DNA of 64,000 nucleotides from Mytilisepta virgata (lineage: Eukaryota; Mollusca; Bivalvia; Mytilida; Mytilidae), in assembly GCA_028015205.1 (NCBI GenBank), contig CM051517.1:45767135-45831134 (forward strand), given 5' to 3'. The notes beneath the pieces are model-generated. The model searched no databases and was not told the DNA's origin. It saw nothing but the letters and a program-made list of their open reading frames with translations. The translations under genes were made by a program, and so were the position numbers. Position 1 is the stretch's first letter. Every line of letters starts with the position of its first letter. Of this stretch, positions 61,701-64,000 are shown one piece after another.

Positions 61701-63045
61701 CAATATGAAATTTAAATTTTTCAAATTTCCTTTATAGTATCCAAGATATTGAGCTTAATAAGTGCAAAATTTGGAAAAAATGCAGAAAAAGGGCAATAAC
61801 TCCTACATGGGTCGTTGGATCTTCTTCAAAATTTCAGGGCAGGTAGATCTTGAGGTGCTGAACACTTTTACCCTATGCCAGAATTTTGATATCTGTTATG
61901 GTTTTTGAGTTATTTGCAAAAAACTGCAATTTACCCCTATGTTCTATTTTTAGCCATGGCGGCCATGTTTTTATACGAATCAAAAATCCAAACGATAGTT
62001 TTGTAGCACATATACCAATAAACAACTGTACGAAGTTTGGTTGCAATTGGTCTTATGGTGTCAGAGGAGTTAACGTTTGAAAAAGTTTACGGACGACGGA
62101 CGGACGACGGACGGACGGACGACGGACACCAAGTGATGGCAATAGCTCACATGACCCTTCGGGTCAGGTGAGCTAAAAAGGACAATAACTCTAACATCAG
62201 TTGACAGATTTTCACGAAAATCAGCACACAGGTAGCTCTCATCATGCTGAACACTTTCAACCTGCCAGAATTTGCCGTAACCTAATGATTTTTGAGATAT
62301 TTGCGCAAAACTGTTGTTTGACCCCTATGTTCTATTTTTAGTAACAGTGGCCATGTTTTTCGACGGATCAAAAATCGAAGCATAAACTTTGTGCAGGATA
62401 CCCTAAGGAACAATCTTACCAAGTTTCATTGGATTTTGAATAGTAGTTTCAGAGAAGAAGATTTTTGAAATAATAACATAAAAAAAAGCGAAAAATGTCA
62501 AATAACTCCTAAAAGGAACGAACCTACAACTTCGATCCTGTTACAAATTTTGTAGATCTTTGTGTGCCTAACAATATGAAATTTAAATTTTTCAAATTTC
62601 CTTTATAGTATCCAAGATATTGAGCTTAATAAGTGCAAAATTTGGAAAAAATGCAGAAAAAGGGCAATAACTCCTACATGGGTCATTGGATCTTCTTCAA
62701 AATTTCAGGGCAGGTAGATCTTGAGGTGCTGAACACTTTTACCCTATGCCAGAATTTTGATATCTGTTATGGTTTTTGAGTTATTTGCAAAAAACTGCAA
62801 TTTACCCCTATGTTCTATTTTTAGCCATGGCGGCCATGTTTTTATACGAATCAAAAATCCAAACGATAGTTTTGTAGCACATATACCAATAAACAACTGT
62901 ACGAAGTTTGGTTGCAATTGGTCTTATGGTGTCAGAGGAGTTAACGTTTGAAAAAGTTTACGGACGACGGACGGACGACGGACGGACGGACGACGGACGC
63001 CAAGTGATGGCAATAGCTCACATGACCCTTCGGGTCAGGTGAGCT
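52791..63045 (+). repeat. 12-unit tandem array, 849/871 bp units
   Basis: Unit starts (TAAAAAGGA) are at 52791, 53640, 54489, 55338, 56187, 57036, 57885, 58734, 59583, 60432, 61303 and 62174; the last ends at 63044. Nine units are 849 bp and the last three 871 bp; the 22 bp excess is a longer GACG/GGAC microsatellite. Each unit contains a fragment of the family C core (AATAACTCTAACATCAGTTG onward), a second fragment, the microsatellite, the hairpin GACCCTTCGGGTC and the 3' terminus GGTGAGCTAAAAA. Units are almost identical. Four identical 64-codon frames (55899, 61015, 61886, 62757) are repeats of one chance frame. Confidence 0.95.
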
Positions 63046-63051
63046 AAAAAC

Positions 63052-63135
63052 TGGATTATATAAGATATCTTATATATTATATGAGATATCTTATATATTA
63101 TATGAGATATCTTATATATTATACGAGATATCTTG
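63052..63135. repeat. right arm minisatellite, palindromic AGATATCTTATA
   Basis: About four to five units of GAGATATCTTATATATTATAT type, inverse of the start of the left arm. Much shorter than the left arm, so the arms differ by expansion or loss. Confidence 0.85.
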
Positions 63136-63175
63136 AAGTTAGAATAAATAGTAAAACGGCTTGACATATATCCTA

Positions 63176-63803
63176 GTTATAGTTGATAGAGGAAATCTTT
63201 TTCGTTCCACCTTTCTGTTTTTCAGCCTGTGCCAGTCGACTCACACAACTTATTAAACTTCTTTATCTTAATTACAGAGTGTTGTTTTATGAGCACATGA
63301 ATCAATATAAACAATGAACATCAAACATCAAACATACAGAATCCCAACATACATATATATGCTTTACAATCATTTTCAAATGATATTTGAAGTTACACAA
63401 GATTATTCGAAGACCCCAAAAAAAAACAAAAAAAAAAACAAATGATTATATAATGCCACGAAAGAGTTAAATGATACTTGATGATATTGTTGACCACGAG
63501 CAGATGCTTGATGAAACTGTTGACCACTGTTGATGTTTCATCTTTTGGTTTTAATGATCCAACTGCAAGGTCAGGGGCAAAAGTTAGTTTAAAGTCCAAA
63601 TAAACTTAGCAATACAAATTTTAATGCCTCAAAGGAATTGGTCAGAGGTGTGTTACCTTTCCATACTCAATAAACAAACATAGCAACAGTTCTAAAATTA
63701 ATGTAAATACTAAGCTTGTCTTATCTTTTCAGACACGTACAATTGGCCTTTGCTATATTGTTTTCAGAGGACTTATGATGCAATGTAATTAAACTCAATC
63801 AAA
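63176..63803. other. flank of the composite element, nothing recognised
   Basis: AT-rich. A reverse frame at 63393-63599 has a Phe/Ile/Cys-rich end and no recognisable feature. Confidence 0.45.
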
Positions 63804-64000
63804 ATGGAACAAGGAATAAAAAATAACGAGGGATTCAAAAAGCTTAGAAAAGAAGTGAAAAATCTGAAAAAGTCTGTAGATTTTATCGGAAAAAGTGTTG
63901 ATGGAGTACATCAAACAATCAGCAATGGGATACAAAAAATACTAGTTGAACTTGACAGTTTGAAAAAGGAAAACATAAAAATGAAATCAAAAGTTCAATA
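63804..64000 (+). CDS. start of an unidentified coiled-coil-like ORF, runs off the window
   Basis: ATG in a good context (TCAAAATGGAA) opens 65 codons with no stop before the window ends. The peptide is charged and Lys/Glu-rich (MEQGIKNNEGFKKLRKEVKN, ILVELDSLKKENIKMKSK), with Leu/Ile/Val at heptad-like spacing, suggesting a coiled coil. It could be the first exon of a host gene or the N-terminus of a LINE ORF1-type protein. Pyrimidine-rich tracts ending in TTTTCAG at 63732 and 63768 could be splice acceptors of a 5' UTR exon. I do not recognise the protein. Confidence 0.45.
   Translation, partial: MEQGIKNNEGFKKLRKEVKNLKKSVDFIGKSVDGVHQTISNGIQKILVELDSLKKENIKMKSKVQ

Larger units (their letters stand above)
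47761..63167. mobile_element. 15.4 kb TIR-bounded composite element, no transposase
   Basis: The first 60 bases (from ATGGCAAGCCGTTTTACTAT) and the reverse complement of the last 60 (from ATGTCAAGCCGTTTTACTAT) differ at 3 positions. A 7-8 bp direct repeat flanks them. Inside each end lies a minisatellite of palindromic AGATATCTTATA units. The interior is made of Helentron-like repeats and a 12-unit array. The layout, with TIRs extended by tandem repeats around foreign repeats, recalls fold-back elements. An 8 bp duplication would suit hAT-like transposases, but this is inference. No frame with transposase motifs was seen, so it would need one in trans. Confidence 0.75.

Noticed and set aside
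55899..62951. Four identical 64-codon frames at 55899, 61015, 61886 and 62757
   Set aside because: They are the same chance frame repeated by the tandem array; other units break it with a one-base change. No protein features.
52791..63045. Array considered as a CRISPR-like or rRNA-type tandem gene array
   Set aside because: Units are wholly repeated with no repeat/spacer alternation, contain transposon termini and show no rRNA or tRNA signature.

Overview
The window is eukaryotic, AT-rich and dominated by introns and transposons. There are GT..AG introns, no operons, no ribosome-binding sites, and many mollusc-type dispersed repeats. The repeats (AGGTGAGCTAAAA termini with CGTCCGTC microsatellites, and a SINE-like tract near 44 kb) point to a bivalve, probably a mussel (Mytilidae). 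This taxon call is inferred from memory of bivalve repeats; no search was run.

Region 1 (1-30.4 kb) holds one host gene on the + strand, entered upstream of the window. Nineteen exons with consensus GT/AG sites join without a single frame break from 445 to a TGA at 30366-30368, giving about 920 C-terminal residues. I tentatively call it a KIAA0825 (DUF4495)-like protein of unknown molecular function. A further partial exon may lie at 1-42. The introns carry most of the sequence: a TIR element (1.4-2.5 kb), several tandem-repeat elements (2.9-5.1, 7.45-9.7, 22.8-25.0 and 25.9-26.5 kb), a hairpin MITE (13.05 kb), a 5.6 kb DIRS-type tyrosine-recombinase retrotransposon (13.3-18.9 kb), a 1.1 kb TIR element with a nested hairpin element (19.5-20.6 kb), a second copy of that hairpin element (27.35-27.75 kb) and a 108 bp palindrome (28.7 kb).

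Region 2 (30.4-47.7 kb) is intergenic. It holds a nested pile of reverse-oriented Helentron-like non-autonomous elements (32.9-40.5 kb), possibly inside a 10.3 kb unit with 17 bp terminal inverted repeats (30941-41225), then another tandem-repeat element (42.4-43.5 kb), a SINE-like fragment (44.0 kb) and a further tandem-repeat tract (44.5-45.2 kb).

Region 3 (47.76-63.17 kb) is the most striking structure. It is a 15.4 kb unit with 60 bp terminal inverted repeats (57/60 identical) and an apparent 7-8 bp target duplication. Its arms are palindromic AGATATCTTATA minisatellites. Its core is a Helentron-like element with a second element inserted in it, followed by 12 near-identical tandem units of 849 or 871 bp, each ending in a complete element terminus. 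No transposase is visible.

Region 4 (63.2-64.0 kb) ends with the start of an open, lysine-rich, probably coiled-coil reading frame (ATG at 63804) that leaves the window.

The main general result is that at least five sequence-unrelated repeat families here share one architecture: a terminal hairpin, a GTC/GTCC-type microsatellite, a 146-167 bp tandem core, and a 9-12 bp subterminal inverted repeat near the far end. Several nested insertions sit in oligo-T (oligo-A) tracts, and the uninterrupted site is visible elsewhere in the window.
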